Positions 33,247 to 43,698 of a stretch of 64,000 nt of DNA are shown one piece after another. The position numbers were made by a program, and so were the translations under genes. The notes beneath the pieces were generated by a model. The model saw only the letters and a program-made list of their open reading frames with translations. It searched no databases and had not been told where the DNA came from. The DNA comes from Georgfuchsia toluolica (lineage in GTDB: Bacteria; Pseudomonadota; Gammaproteobacteria; Burkholderiales; Rhodocyclaceae), in contig NZ_CAJQUM010000001.1 of NCBI RefSeq assembly GCF_907163265.1, positions 2,170,001-2,234,000 on the forward strand, written 5' to 3'. The stretch's first letter is position 1, and each line of letters begins with the position of its first letter.

Positions 33247-33551
33247 CCCCTTCTGCGCCGCCGAGTGGAGGAAGGTTCGCCGGGGGAAGTCCGGCGTCGC
33301 TGTCCGAGCCGCAGGCGAGTTTGCGACGCGGGTCTGGCGAATCTTCTGGAGCGAGGGCAGCCGAACGAAGTGAGGCCGGTGCAGCGGGGAGTGCTTCTTT
33401 GCCTACTTTCTTGCACGAGCAAGAAAGTAGGTCGTCTCCGGGGCGAGTCCCGGCTATCTCCCTTATGCCGTTCATGTTTCGGCAAGCTCAACACGAACGG
33501 ATATACAGGGAAGAAAGCCACTGGATTCCCGCCTGCGCGGGAACGACCGAA
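33247..33551 (-). repeat. Long inverted repeat, right copy
   Basis: Reverse-complement partner of 32105-32359. The hairpin block, the CACTCCCCGCTGCACCGGCC block and the final GAACCTTCCTCCACTCGGCG block are near identical; the middle is more diverged. A REP-like sequence at 33467-33500 is inserted in this copy only. Confidence 0.85.
33467..33500. repeat. REP-like palindrome in right inverted repeat
   Basis: CCGTTCATG at the left and CACGAACGG at the right frame a TTTCGGCAAGCTCAA core, the same family as 61814-61870. Confidence 0.7.
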
Positions 33552-33649
33552 GAAAGTCCCCGCGTGCACAAGAAAGGTTCCAGGTTCGAATTGTTTTCCG
33601 CATGCGGCATGGATCAGGCTCATCTGCGGCATGCGCGGCCTGCAAATGA

Positions 33650-34402
33650 CTAATTTCTCGTATAAGCCAACTGGTAGCTGGCGACGCCTTCGAACGCGGT
33701 AAGTTCGCTCGCCAGGCCGGATAGCGATAATCCGTATTTCCTGTTCAGCGCGACCGCCACGAAGCGCCATTCGGCACAATTTTCCTTGAGTCCGATGGAT
33801 AGCGTGCCCATCGCGATTTCATAGCCGCGTTGCAGCGCCATTTGGCGCAGGGCTGCTTCGCGTGGCTCAAAGCCGGGGCGGAAGTGCATCACAACCTGCA
33901 CGGCATGGTGTTGCGGCAGCCAGGTCTCGAGCCGCGATACCCACATCATGCAGGTGACCGAGAGCAGGGTCAGCAGAATGGCGGCGGAGTAAAGCTCGAC
34001 GCCGACCAGCACGCCGACGGCTGACGATGCCCAGATCGATGCTGCGGTGGTGAGTCCGCTGATCGAGAGACCCTCCTTCAATATGACACCAGCACCGAGG
34101 AAGCCAATACCCGTGACGATACCCTGGATCACGCGGGTCGGGTCAATGGCCCCGACTTGCTGCAGGCCATGTGCGCCGAACCAGAAGGCCGGGTAGCCGC
34201 AGATCGCTACCAGTCCGGCGGAGGCCGTACACACCAGGCCATAGGTGCGCATGCCCGCGGCGCGGCCGTGATAGGAGCGTTCATAGCCAAGTATCAGACC
34301 GAGCACAAAGGCGCCGGTGAGGTTCATAAACACCTCGATATTGATGGCGACCTCGGATACGGTCCAGAAACTTTTCAGATATTCCGGGGTGAACGGTTCC
34401 AT
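33650..34402 (-). CDS. MgtC/SapB family membrane protein
   Basis: A 250-residue inner-membrane protein. The N-terminal two thirds match MgtC: LTGAFVLGLILGYERSYHGRAAGMRT (read as FVLGLILGYERS and GRAAGMRT, about residues 30-55), then GIGFLGAGVILKEG and LTTAASIWASSAVGV, with four to five spans. The C-terminal 70 residues form a small ACT-like domain. MgtC proteins act in adaptation to low magnesium or acid, often by modulating other transporters. GAGGGGAG lies 7 bases before the ATG. It sits 16 bp after an AI-2E-family gene on the same strand. Confidence 0.92.
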   Translation of the reverse strand: MEPFTPEYLKSFWTVSEVAINIEVFMNLTGAFVLGLILGYERSYHGRAAGMRTYGLVCTASAGLVAICGYPAFWFGAHGLQQVGAIDPTRVIQGIVTGIGFLGAGVILKEGLSISGLTTAASIWASSAVGVLVGVELYSAAILLTLLSVTCMMWVSRLETWLPQHHAVQVVMHFRPGFEPREAALRQMALQRGYEIAMGTLSIGLKENCAEWRFVAVALNRKYGLSLSGLASELTAFEGVASYQLAYTRN

Positions 34403-34418
34403 GTCTGTCTCCCCTCGG

Positions 34419-35426
34419 TCAGATCAGTTCCACTGCGCGCAACTCGTTCTTGAGATAGGCGTAGTAGATCGGCGCTGCCACCAGTCCGGCCATGCCGAAC
34501 GCTGCCTCCATTGCCAGCATGGCGATCAGCAACTCCCATGCTCGCGCCGAAATGCGGCCACCGACAATGCGCGCATTGAGGAAGTATTCCAGCTTGTGTA
34601 TGACCACAAGATATGCCAGCGAGGCAATGGCGACGTTATGCGAATGGGCCAGGCTGATGATGACGATCAGCGTGTTCGAGATCAGGTTGCCGATTACCGG
34701 CAGCAGCCCGGCGATGAACGTCACCATGATCATGGTCTTGATCAGCGGCAGGTCGACGCCAAATGCCGGCAGCACGGCCAGGAGGTAGATGCTGGTGAAA
34801 ATCGTGTTCAGGGCCGAAATGCGCACCTGTGCGAACACGATCTGGCGAAACGAGTCGGCCAGGCGCCGGGCGCGCTCCATCAGCGCTTCGGCAAGCGGCC
34901 CCATCTGTTGCGGATGCAGTTCGGTACGCAGGGCGAGTATCGCGCCCACGACCAGTCCGATCAGGATATGCGCCAACGAGCGCACGGCTTCGATCCCAAC
35001 CAGTTGCAGTTCGCCGAGATGGGTGCGCAGCCAATCCACTATCGCATTCTTCAGGGCATCAGCATTGTCGGGCATGGATTGCACAGCCCAGGACGGCAGT
35101 TCCGTGCGTGCCCGCTCGATAATGTCGGCCAGCTTGCCGCCGAGCGCGGCGAATCCGCCGCCGTCGCCGCGGAACAGCGCCATCAGCAGTCCGCCCGCCG
35201 CGATCAAAGCGCCGATGATGACCGCGCTGAGCAGCACCAGCGCCACCTGCTTGGCGCGAGGACCGGACACCACGCGGACCAGTTTCGGCGCCAGCAAATG
35301 CACCAGTTCATACACCAGGAGACCGGATATCAGCGCGGGCAACAGATGGAGCTTTACCACCAGAAACAAAACCAGAGCAGCAATCAGCCAGGAAGCGATG
35401 CGAATGCGGGAAGCGGATATCGTCAT
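34419..35426 (-). CDS. AI-2E/PerM family transporter
   Basis: A 335-residue polytopic membrane protein of the UPF0118/AI-2E family, which includes TqsA and sodium-proton antiporters. Two N-terminal spans (IASWLIAALVLFLVVKL and ISGLLVYELVHLLAP), a soluble loop (about 85-150), then further spans with the family motif IVFAQVRISALNTIFTSIYL and GLLPVIGNLISNTLIVIIS near residues 190-250. The substrate cannot be assigned. It is upstream of and probably co-transcribed with the MgtC-like gene. Confidence 0.88.
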   Translation of the reverse strand: MTISASRIRIASWLIAALVLFLVVKLHLLPALISGLLVYELVHLLAPKLVRVVSGPRAKQVALVLLSAVIIGALIAAGGLLMALFRGDGGGFAALGGKLADIIERARTELPSWAVQSMPDNADALKNAIVDWLRTHLGELQLVGIEAVRSLAHILIGLVVGAILALRTELHPQQMGPLAEALMERARRLADSFRQIVFAQVRISALNTIFTSIYLLAVLPAFGVDLPLIKTMIMVTFIAGLLPVIGNLISNTLIVIISLAHSHNVAIASLAYLVVIHKLEYFLNARIVGGRISARAWELLIAMLAMEAAFGMAGLVAAPIYYAYLKNELRAVELI

Positions 35427-35778
35427 GTTGTTATAAGCCCGTTAATCCGATATGAGGATTCTCGCCTGTGCGGGGGATAAACTCAATGGGACGGGAGCCA
35501 GGCCTCAATACGGGATGCGATACCATTTGCAGCCGGCCGGAACTAATGCCGACAGCATGCGAAGCCTGTTGCGCTTTTATATTGGGGTGCCGAAGCGGCC
35601 ACAGCCAGCAATCTGGCCGGGCATGGCAATCTCTAACCGGATGAAGGATTCGTGCTTTCAGCGGACGCTGGACGGCAATGAACAGGAGGCGTTGGGGAAA
35701 CTCTTCCCCAATGGGGCTGATGGGGGCTTCACATCAGCACGATCGATAGAATGAAAGCAGGACGCAGCCCTTGCGCCC
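35427..35778. other. No gene recognised
   Basis: Gap between the divergently oriented ends of an AI-2E gene start and a CBS gene stop. A 100-residue open frame here has no family resemblance or ribosome site. GGGGAAACTCTTCCCC (around 35695) is a small hairpin. Confidence 0.35.
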
Positions 35779-36219
35779 TTAGCCCATGTCACCCGCAATG
35801 TAGTGTTTGAGCTGGTCGATGATGAATTTCTGTTCGGAGATGATGTCCTTCACCAGGTCACCGATGGAGATCAGGCCGATCAGCTTGCCGTTATCGAGGA
35901 CGGGCAAGTGACGCAGACGGTTATCGGTCATCAGCGCCATGCATTCCTCGTTGGTCTGGGTCGGGCGCACATACATGACTCTGGATATCATGATGTCGCG
36001 GACCAATGTCTCTCTCGACGACAGGCCCTTGAGGGCGATCTTCCGCGCATAGTCGCGCTCGGTGAAAATGCCGACGATCTTGCCGTCCTCCAACACCAGG
36101 AGCGCGCCGACGTTCTTCTCGGCCATCAGCTTGACGGCGTCGAATACCGACGTTGTCGGCGCGACATTGTGAATAGTCTGGTCGGCTTTCGACTTAAGAA
36201 TTTGAGCCACGCTTTTCAT
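35779..36219 (-). CDS. Tandem CBS-domain protein
   Basis: A 146-residue cytosolic protein made of two CBS motifs (about residues 12-65 and 75-130: VGALLVLEDGKIVGIFTERDYARKI read as VGALLVLEDGKIVGIFTERD, and LRHLPVLDNGKLIGLISIGD). Such stand-alone pairs bind adenosine nucleotides and act as energy sensors for partner proteins. GGAG lies 8 bases before the ATG. No operon partner is adjacent. Confidence 0.93.
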   Translation of the reverse strand: MKSVAQILKSKADQTIHNVAPTTSVFDAVKLMAEKNVGALLVLEDGKIVGIFTERDYARKIALKGLSSRETLVRDIMISRVMYVRPTQTNEECMALMTDNRLRHLPVLDNGKLIGLISIGDLVKDIISEQKFIIDQLKHYIAGDMG

Positions 36220-36521
36220 GAGCGATTCTCCGTATGGAAGTAATGCATATTATATCAGTCGCGTAGGGTACGCAGAGCAAGCAGCCTGAGTCCGGCCCGG
36301 GAAAGCCACACGCCAAGCCGCTGGCAAATATTGCGCTTGCATGATCGCCATTGTGGGCAGCGGGAATTTTGTTTGCAATTGCACCGGATACGGCGCATAG
36401 TGCGCACCTGCGATATTCGAGCAGTGCTGTTGCTGTCTGGTTCGGTACCCATTTTCACGGTATTCCTTCCTTCATCATCCCGTGCGGCCTTGAGCTTCGC
36501 CCCAACCCGGAGACAACGGCC
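36220..36521. other. Leader of the IF-1 gene, no gene recognised
   Basis: No coding sequence with a ribosome site. The frame of the IF-1 gene is open upstream to 36351, but that part has no IF-1 resemblance. The gap must hold divergent promoters for the CBS and IF-1 genes; I could not place them with confidence. Confidence 0.35.
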
Positions 36522-36785
36522 ATGGCCAAAGAAGAATTACTCGAAATGAATGGCGTGGTGATGGAAGTGCTGCCTGATTCGCGCTTTCGCGTTACGCTCG
36601 ACAACGGTCACGATCTCGTCGCATACAGCGCAGGCAAGATGCGCAAACACCATATCCGGATCCTCGCCGGCGACAAGGTGTCGCTGGAGCTTTCTCCCTA
36701 TGATTTGAGCAAGGGACGCATAACGTTCCGTCATATCGAAGGGCGCGGCGCTCCCGCCCCCTCTCCGCAGCGCCGCAGGGTTTGA
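36522..36785 (+). CDS. infA: Translation initiation factor IF-1
   Basis: IF-1 blocks the A site of the 30S subunit during initiation. The 87-residue product [20 protein letters not shown] has the OB fold with [31 protein letters not shown] and [15 protein letters not shown] (shortened), and an extra basic C-terminal tail (APSPQRRRV) beyond the usual 72 residues. Many betaproteobacteria carry two infA genes, one with ribosomal proteins and one isolated near a DEAD-box helicase; this is the isolated kind, tied in some species to cold response. GGAG is 10 bases before ATG 36522. Confidence 0.94.
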   Translation: MAKEELLEMNGVVMEVLPDSRFRVTLDNGHDLVAYSAGKMRKHHIRILAGDKVSLELSPYDLSKGRITFRHIEGRGAPAPSPQRRRV

Positions 36786-36799
36786 CGCATCGGCCTCCA

Positions 36800-37111
36800 C
36801 CGACCTTGCACAAACCCGCCCATTCCCAGTACTGCTCCCGCCGCCAGTAGTCACAGGGGGTTCAGCTTCGTGCGCCACACGGCGATGGCGCACGCGATCG
36901 CAATGGCGGACCCCGCCCCATGCCGGCCCGCGGCGCTGTTGGCGAGCAGTTAGGCGGAACCTTACCGTCGCCGGCAGCAGACCGCCGCCCTGGATGCGCT
37001 CGCGCCAGGGCGAATTGCGCACGCGCTGCCATAGATGCGCCATGGCGAAAGCGAGGGTTGCCCCGGGAGTGCAGAAGGCAAGGGTAGCCAGTGCGGTGCC
37101 TTTGATTCCGG
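36800..37111 (-). pseudogene. Chromate transporter (ChrA)-like C-terminal remnant
   Basis: Reading the minus strand, GTALATLAFCTPGATLAFAM, then LWQRVRNSPWRERIQGGGLL and PATV resemble a membrane segment and loop of ChrA transporters. A frameshift near 36945 is needed to continue as LLANSAAGRHGAGSAIAIA, then CAIAVWRTKLNPL; the next codon is TGA where the family would have Trp, and after it LLAAGAVLGMGGFVQG goes on. There is no start, so this is a broken 3' fragment. The family assignment rests on memory of ChrA sequences. Confidence 0.5.
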
Positions 37112-37212
37112 CTTGATGTATCGAATTATCCCTAAATGGCGCGGGATTGCGAGACAATAGCGCCCCTCCCCGCAGCACGTCCGCCCCGCGCTGCCATCCC
37201 GCGGTACCTGCC

Positions 37213-39174
37213 ATGTCAAATTCTATCGAACGCTTCGATCAACTCGCCCTGTCCACGCCGCTGCTGCAGGCGCTGGAGGCGCTCGGTTATGAAACGCCAT
37301 CGCCGATCCAGGCCGCCTGCATCCCGCACCTGCTCGCGGGCGATGACTTGCTCGGCGAGGCGCAGACCGGCACCGGCAAGACGGCGGCCTTCGCGCTGCC
37401 GCTGCTGCAACGCATCGAGGTCGCCGACAAGCGGCCCCAGGTACTGGTGTTGACGCCGACGCGCGAACTGGCGATCCAGGTCGCCGAGGCGTTTCAGAGC
37501 TACGCCCGCAATCTCGCCGGCTTCCATGTGCTGCCAGTGTATGGCGGACAGAGCATGGTGGTGCAATTGCGCGCGCTGTCGCGTGGCCCGCAAGTGATCG
37601 TCGGTACGCCGGGGCGCATCATGGATCACCTGGAGCGCAAGAGCCTCACCCTGGCGGGCCTGCGCACGCTGGTCCTCGACGAGGCCGACGAGATGCTGCG
37701 CATGGGCTTCATCGACGATGTCGAATGGATACTCGAACATACCCCCGCGGAGCGGCAGACGGCGCTTTTTTCGGCCACCATGCCGGAACCGATCCGGCGC
37801 GTGGCGAAGAAGTACATGCGCGAGCCGCGCGAAATCAAGATCAAGAACAGCACCGCGACGGTAACCGCGATCCGCCAGCGCTACTGGCAGGTGAGTGGTC
37901 TGCACAAGCTCGATGCCTTGACGCGGATTCTAGAAGTCGAAGAGGATTTTGATGCGGCCCTGGTTTTTGTGCGCACCAAGACCGCAACCGTGGAACTGGC
38001 GGAAAAGCTCGAAGCGCGCGGTTATGCCGCGGCGGCCTTGAACGGCGACATGGTGCAGGGCCTGCGCGAGCGCGTCGTCGAACAGCTCAAGAACAAGGCG
38101 CTCGATATCGTCATCGCCACCGATGTCGCCGCGCGCGGCCTCGACGTGTCGCGCATCAGCCATGTCATTAACTACGACATTCCCTACGACAGCGAGGCCT
38201 ACATCCATCGCATCGGCCGCACCGGCCGCGCCGGACGTACCGGCAACGCGATTCTGTTCGTCGCACCGCGCGAGATGCGCATGCTGCGGACCATCGAGCG
38301 CGCGACGCGTTCGCCAATCGAGCCAATGCAGCTGCCGAGCAAGGAGATGGTGGCCAATCGCCGCGTCGCCCAGTTCAAGCAGCAGGTGATGGATACCATC
38401 GCGACGCAGGAACTCGAATTTTTCGAGAACGTGGTGCGCCAGTTGATGCAGGAACAAAACCTCGGCGCGCGAGATGTCGCCGCCGCGCTGGTCTATCTGG
38501 CACAGGCCGAGCGCCCGTTGCAGATCGAGGAAAAATACGAAAAGCCAGAGAAGTTTTCCAAGCCGGAAAAGTCCGAGAAGTTCGACAAGGCAGACAAGTT
38601 CGAAAAGTTTGAAAAGCCCGCTGCCGGGCGCAAGCAGATCACCAAGCCGGTGAAGAGCGCCAAAGGTGCCGGCGGCACCGTTGGCAATAGCGGCGTGTGG
38701 GATCCGACAGGCCCCAGGCAGCGCTACCGGCTCGACGCCGGCCGCAACCACGGCGTGACGCCGAAAGACATCGTCGGCGCCATCGCCAACGAAGCCGGCA
38801 TCGAGAGCCGCTACATCGGCCAGATCGATCTGTTCGACGACTTCAGTACCGTGGAGTTGCCGACACTGCCTGAAGATACGCTTCAGTTGCTGCAAAAAAC
38901 CCGCCTGCGCGGTCGGCCGATGGATATCGCCGTTGACGACAGCAGCGCCACCGAGCGCCCTGCGCACAAGAAGTTCGGCAGATCCGATGCAGGAGAACGT
39001 CCGCCGCGTGTTCCAAGGTCGCCACAGACCTCGGTCTCGCCCTGGGCGGACAAGCCGCAAAAACCGTACAAGTCGTCCAAGCCCCCATTCGACAAAAAAC
39101 CGTCCTTCGACAAGAAGCCGCCCTTCGACAAGAAGCCGTTCAAGAAAAAAGCGTCACCGGGCTCGGCCCATTAA
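37213..39174 (+). CDS. deaD: DEAD-box ATP-dependent RNA helicase, DeaD/CsdA type
   Basis: Unwinds RNA in ribosome assembly and cold adaptation. The 653-residue product has all DEAD-box motifs: Q motif and I AQTGTGKTAAFALPLL (about residues 45-60), Ia PTRELAIQV, II VLDEADEML, III FSATMP, V IATDVAARGLD, VI HRIGRTGRAGR. A DbpA-type RNA-binding domain (about 495-570, RYRLDAGRNHGVTPKDIVGA) follows a Lys/Glu-rich linker of KPEKF-like repeats, and the C-terminus is a run of PPFDKKP-type repeats. ATG 37213 was chosen because homologous sequence starts there. It follows the IF-1 gene, a possible cold-response pair. Confidence 0.94.
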   Translation: MSNSIERFDQLALSTPLLQALEALGYETPSPIQAACIPHLLAGDDLLGEAQTGTGKTAAFALPLLQRIEVADKRPQVLVLTPTRELAIQVAEAFQSYARNLAGFHVLPVYGGQSMVVQLRALSRGPQVIVGTPGRIMDHLERKSLTLAGLRTLVLDEADEMLRMGFIDDVEWILEHTPAERQTALFSATMPEPIRRVAKKYMREPREIKIKNSTATVTAIRQRYWQVSGLHKLDALTRILEVEEDFDAALVFVRTKTATVELAEKLEARGYAAAALNGDMVQGLRERVVEQLKNKALDIVIATDVAARGLDVSRISHVINYDIPYDSEAYIHRIGRTGRAGRTGNAILFVAPREMRMLRTIERATRSPIEPMQLPSKEMVANRRVAQFKQQVMDTIATQELEFFENVVRQLMQEQNLGARDVAAALVYLAQAERPLQIEEKYEKPEKFSKPEKSEKFDKADKFEKFEKPAAGRKQITKPVKSAKGAGGTVGNSGVWDPTGPRQRYRLDAGRNHGVTPKDIVGAIANEAGIESRYIGQIDLFDDFSTVELPTLPEDTLQLLQKTRLRGRPMDIAVDDSSATERPAHKKFGRSDAGERPPRVPRSPQTSVSPWADKPQKPYKSSKPPFDKKPSFDKKPPFDKKPFKKKASPGSAH

Positions 39175-39204
39175 GCTGTTTGCTGCGCTGAAGGGTTATT
39201 GGCA

Positions 39205-39450
39205 ATGGATGAGCTGAACACGCCCGCATCGATGGGACTGACGCTGCCGAGCCCCGCCTATCTTGCCGGCATCGCTCTGTTCAGCATCATTGGCTATGCC
39301 GCCTATCGCTATGGCAAGAAGGCATCGCTCCCGATTCCGAAATGGATCGGCATCACCCTGATGCTCTACACCTACATAACGCCGGAGACCTGGATGATGT
39401 ATGTGGTCGGAGCCGGCCTTTGCACGGCGCTGTATGCATTTCGCAAATGA
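39205..39450 (+). CDS. Small two-span membrane protein
   Basis: An 81-residue protein starting MDELNTPASMGLTLPSPAYL, with two or three hydrophobic segments (YLAGIALFSIIGYAAYRYG, WIGITLMLYTYI, WMMYVVGAGLCTALYAF) and a short basic loop. I recall similar small proteins beside helicase genes in betaproteobacteria but no function. AAGGG is 9 bases before ATG 39205; a TTG two codons earlier is also possible. It follows the helicase gene by 30 bp and may be co-transcribed. Confidence 0.65.
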   Translation: MDELNTPASMGLTLPSPAYLAGIALFSIIGYAAYRYGKKASLPIPKWIGITLMLYTYITPETWMMYVVGAGLCTALYAFRK

Positions 39451-39556
39451 TGATCGCACCGCGCGCCACGCCCGAACTGATTGAAGGTGTCCGGTTGATC
39501 GTGGAGAGTTACTCGCGCTTGCTCCAGCGTCCTGAGAGTCGGCCGGATCAGGCATT

Positions 39557-40048
39557 TCAGAAAATGCCCATGGCGAGCCCCGCTGCTATCGTGGCGCCGA
39601 GATTCTTGCACTCTTCTAGGTGTGCCGCGTCGATTTGCTTTGGACGCAGGATTTCGGCCTTCGTCTGGGCGTGGGTGCAGATGATCAGGGGAGGCGCTAT
39701 GGACTTCAGCCGCCAGCCGGTTGCGATGCGCTCGATTTGCCGGGCAGCATTATGGCCGTCGCTGCCGGCACAGATCATGGCGGCGTAGGGCTTGCCGTTG
39801 ATCTGTTCCAGTACCTGGTAATACGTCCGATCGAAAAAGTGCTTCATGACACCGGAGATGGCAGCAAGATTTTCCGGGGTTGCAAAAATATAACCGTCGG
39901 CCGCCAGCAAATCGTCCGCGCCTGCGTCTGGCGCACGCAGCACCCTCACCTGTAGCGAAGTTTCGGTGGCCGCGCCGGCCGCTGCTGCTTGCACCATCTG
40001 GGCAGTACCACCGGTCATCGAGTGATAGACTACGAGCAAAATTTTCAT
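39557..40048 (-). CDS. Flavodoxin-like FMN reductase (WrbA-like)
   Basis: A 163-residue flavodoxin-fold protein. VVYHSMTGGTAQMVQAAAAG (residues 6-25) is the FMN phosphate-binding loop, ADGYIFATPENLAAISGVMK the segment around the flavin ring with the TPEN-type motif, and MICAGSDGHNAARQIE a second flavin loop. It probably reduces quinones or other small substrates with NAD(P)H. The frame is open far upstream, but ATG 40048 precedes the conserved start. Convergent to the small membrane gene. Confidence 0.88.
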   Translation of the reverse strand: MKILLVVYHSMTGGTAQMVQAAAAGAATETSLQVRVLRAPDAGADDLLAADGYIFATPENLAAISGVMKHFFDRTYYQVLEQINGKPYAAMICAGSDGHNAARQIERIATGWRLKSIAPPLIICTHAQTKAEILRPKQIDAAHLEECKNLGATIAAGLAMGIF

Positions 40049-40395
40049 TTGCAACCCTGATTGCCTCCCTAGGTATGCTGGCGCCGAAGCAGGCCGACAA
40101 GCCAGAGCGTACACCAGTCTTGCGCGCGAGACCTTCGCTTTTATATTGCCTACATTTCCGACGCCAAGGGCCATAACTCCGTTGCACTTCAGACTTGAAT
40201 AGCCCTTGAATTTCCGATCGGCCGCTTGAGGATCAGGTATGGTCGTATGCCCTGGCGTTCTTGGCTTTCCGGGAGCGACAGCACAACAGATTCGGGGTGA
40301 AAGAAGCGAGGCCAAAAATCTTTTCTGGCTTAAGATACGAATGGCCTTGACTAAAGGCGCCGCAAAAAAATTCGACTCCTGTAGCTTCAACCATT
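40049..40395. other. Divergent promoter gap, no gene recognised
   Basis: Lies between the divergent flavodoxin-like and TonB-like genes. Short open frames cover it but none resembles a protein family. No operator or hairpin stood out. Confidence 0.35.
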
Positions 40396-41952
40396 ATGGG
40401 TTCTCGCATTACCGGACACAGGTGGAACAATTTCGCAAAGGCTCTGCTGCTGAGCCTGGCGCTACATGCATTGGTTCTCTCTCTGCAGTTCGGCGACTCG
40501 GACAGTGGTTTGCCCAGGTTCGGGATGCCGGAAGAGTCCAAGACTGCCAGCATCCCAATGCTGAATGCGATCCTGCATAACCAGGAAGTGGTGGAAAAGT
40601 CGCTACCGGAATTGGCTACCCAGGCTGTTGTCGGCAGTAGCGAGCAGCACACTCCCGGTTCGCTGAACCGGGAACCTCCGCCGTCAAATCTGCCGCCCGA
40701 ACCTGTCACCGCCAGCATTGCCAAGCTTGAGACGCGCCCGCCAGAATCGGTGGAGAAGCGTCCTGTCGCAGGCGTGACGTCAGAAGCGCCGAAAATTGTT
40801 GCGCCCGCCGCTGATGTCGCCGTGTTGAGCACGGACAAGACAAGTACATGGAGCCGGCCTGTTGGAGGTGACGAAACGCTGAACAAGCAGGAAGGCGCTG
40901 AGCATAAAAAAGAAACCCCTGCTCCCGAACAGAAAACGGTTGAAGAACAGGTACGGATTGAAGGGGAGAAGGCAGCCCAGGCAGCGGCTGCGCAGGAGAA
41001 GGAGCTGGCCTTGGAGAGAAAGCGGGCCGAGGAACAGGCTGCTGAGGCCAGAGCGAGAGAGGAAGCTGCCCGGGCGCAGCAGGCCGCAGCCGAAGCCCTG
41101 GCACGCCAGCACGAAGTCGAAAAACTCGCCGCAGAAAAAGCCGCTAAAGAGACTGCGGAAAAAAAACTGGCAGAGCAACAGAAAATGGCTGAGGAACAGG
41201 CGCGGATTGAAAAGGAAAAAGCCGCCCAGGTAGCCGCTGCGCGGGAGAAGGAGCTGGCCTTGGAGAGAAAGCAGGCCGAGGAACAGGCTGCTGCGGCCAG
41301 AGCGAGAGAAGAAGCTGCCCTGGCGCAGCAGGCCGCAGCCAAAGCCCTGGCACACCAGCGCGAAGCCGAAAAACTCGCCACAGAAAAGGCCGCAAAAGAT
41401 GCGGCGGGAAAAATTCTGGCGGAACAACAGGACCGCCTTTCAAATATGGGGACAGGCAAACCCGATGGCGGCAAGGAAAGTGGAAGCGCGCCAACTGCGG
41501 GGAAAGGCAGCGATCTTGCGCGGCGGGCGATCGATGCGATCAGGGGCGGACAGATGGGCTTGCCGGGGATTGAAAGCGCAGAACCTGTCCGGCCACGGCA
41601 CGGCAGTATTCTGGGCAGAAACCCCAAAGAAATACAATTGGCCTTTTACGGCGAAGGCTGGCGGCAGAAGATAGAACGCATCGGCAGCCTGAATTATCCG
41701 ACGTTGTCGAAGAACCTTGTCTACGATCCCCTGGTGGCAACCGTGAGCATCAACAGCGATGGCACGCTTGCCGGCGTGCGCGTCGTGAAAAGCAGCGGAC
41801 ACAAGGATCTGGACGAAGCCGTGCTGCGGATTGTGACCATGAGTGCGCCGTTTGCGCCGTTCCCGCCTGACATGAAGCGAATGTATGACGTTGTTGATCT
41901 CACCCGCACCTGGGTTTTCCTGGATTACCGGCCAACAATTACCGGCGAGTGA
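40396..41952 (+). CDS. TonB/TolA-like energy transducer with duplicated coiled coil
   Basis: A 518-residue inner-membrane-anchored periplasm-spanning protein: one N-terminal span (FAKALLLSLALHALVLSLQF, about 13-32) with the SxxxH-type motif (SLALHALVL) expected of TonB-ExbBD contacts, a Pro-rich stretch, a long Ala/Glu/Lys coiled coil (about 180-350) and a C-terminal TonB domain (VATVSINSDGTLAGVRVVKS, SSGHKDLDEAVLRIV). The coiled coil holds two near-identical 83-residue units, so it has TolA-like reach with a TonB end. No exbB/exbD or receptor gene is adjacent; the start ATG has no strong ribosome site. Confidence 0.85.
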   Translation: MGSRITGHRWNNFAKALLLSLALHALVLSLQFGDSDSGLPRFGMPEESKTASIPMLNAILHNQEVVEKSLPELATQAVVGSSEQHTPGSLNREPPPSNLPPEPVTASIAKLETRPPESVEKRPVAGVTSEAPKIVAPAADVAVLSTDKTSTWSRPVGGDETLNKQEGAEHKKETPAPEQKTVEEQVRIEGEKAAQAAAAQEKELALERKRAEEQAAEARAREEAARAQQAAAEALARQHEVEKLAAEKAAKETAEKKLAEQQKMAEEQARIEKEKAAQVAAAREKELALERKQAEEQAAAARAREEAALAQQAAAKALAHQREAEKLATEKAAKDAAGKILAEQQDRLSNMGTGKPDGGKESGSAPTAGKGSDLARRAIDAIRGGQMGLPGIESAEPVRPRHGSILGRNPKEIQLAFYGEGWRQKIERIGSLNYPTLSKNLVYDPLVATVSINSDGTLAGVRVVKSSGHKDLDEAVLRIVTMSAPFAPFPPDMKRMYDVVDLTRTWVFLDYRPTITGE

Positions 41953-42016
41953 ACGGGGAATGGCGTCACCGGCGGCCGCTCCGTTACAGGCGGTCCGCCA
42001 GTGATCCCTACATAGG

Positions 42017-43698
<1,682 letters not shown>

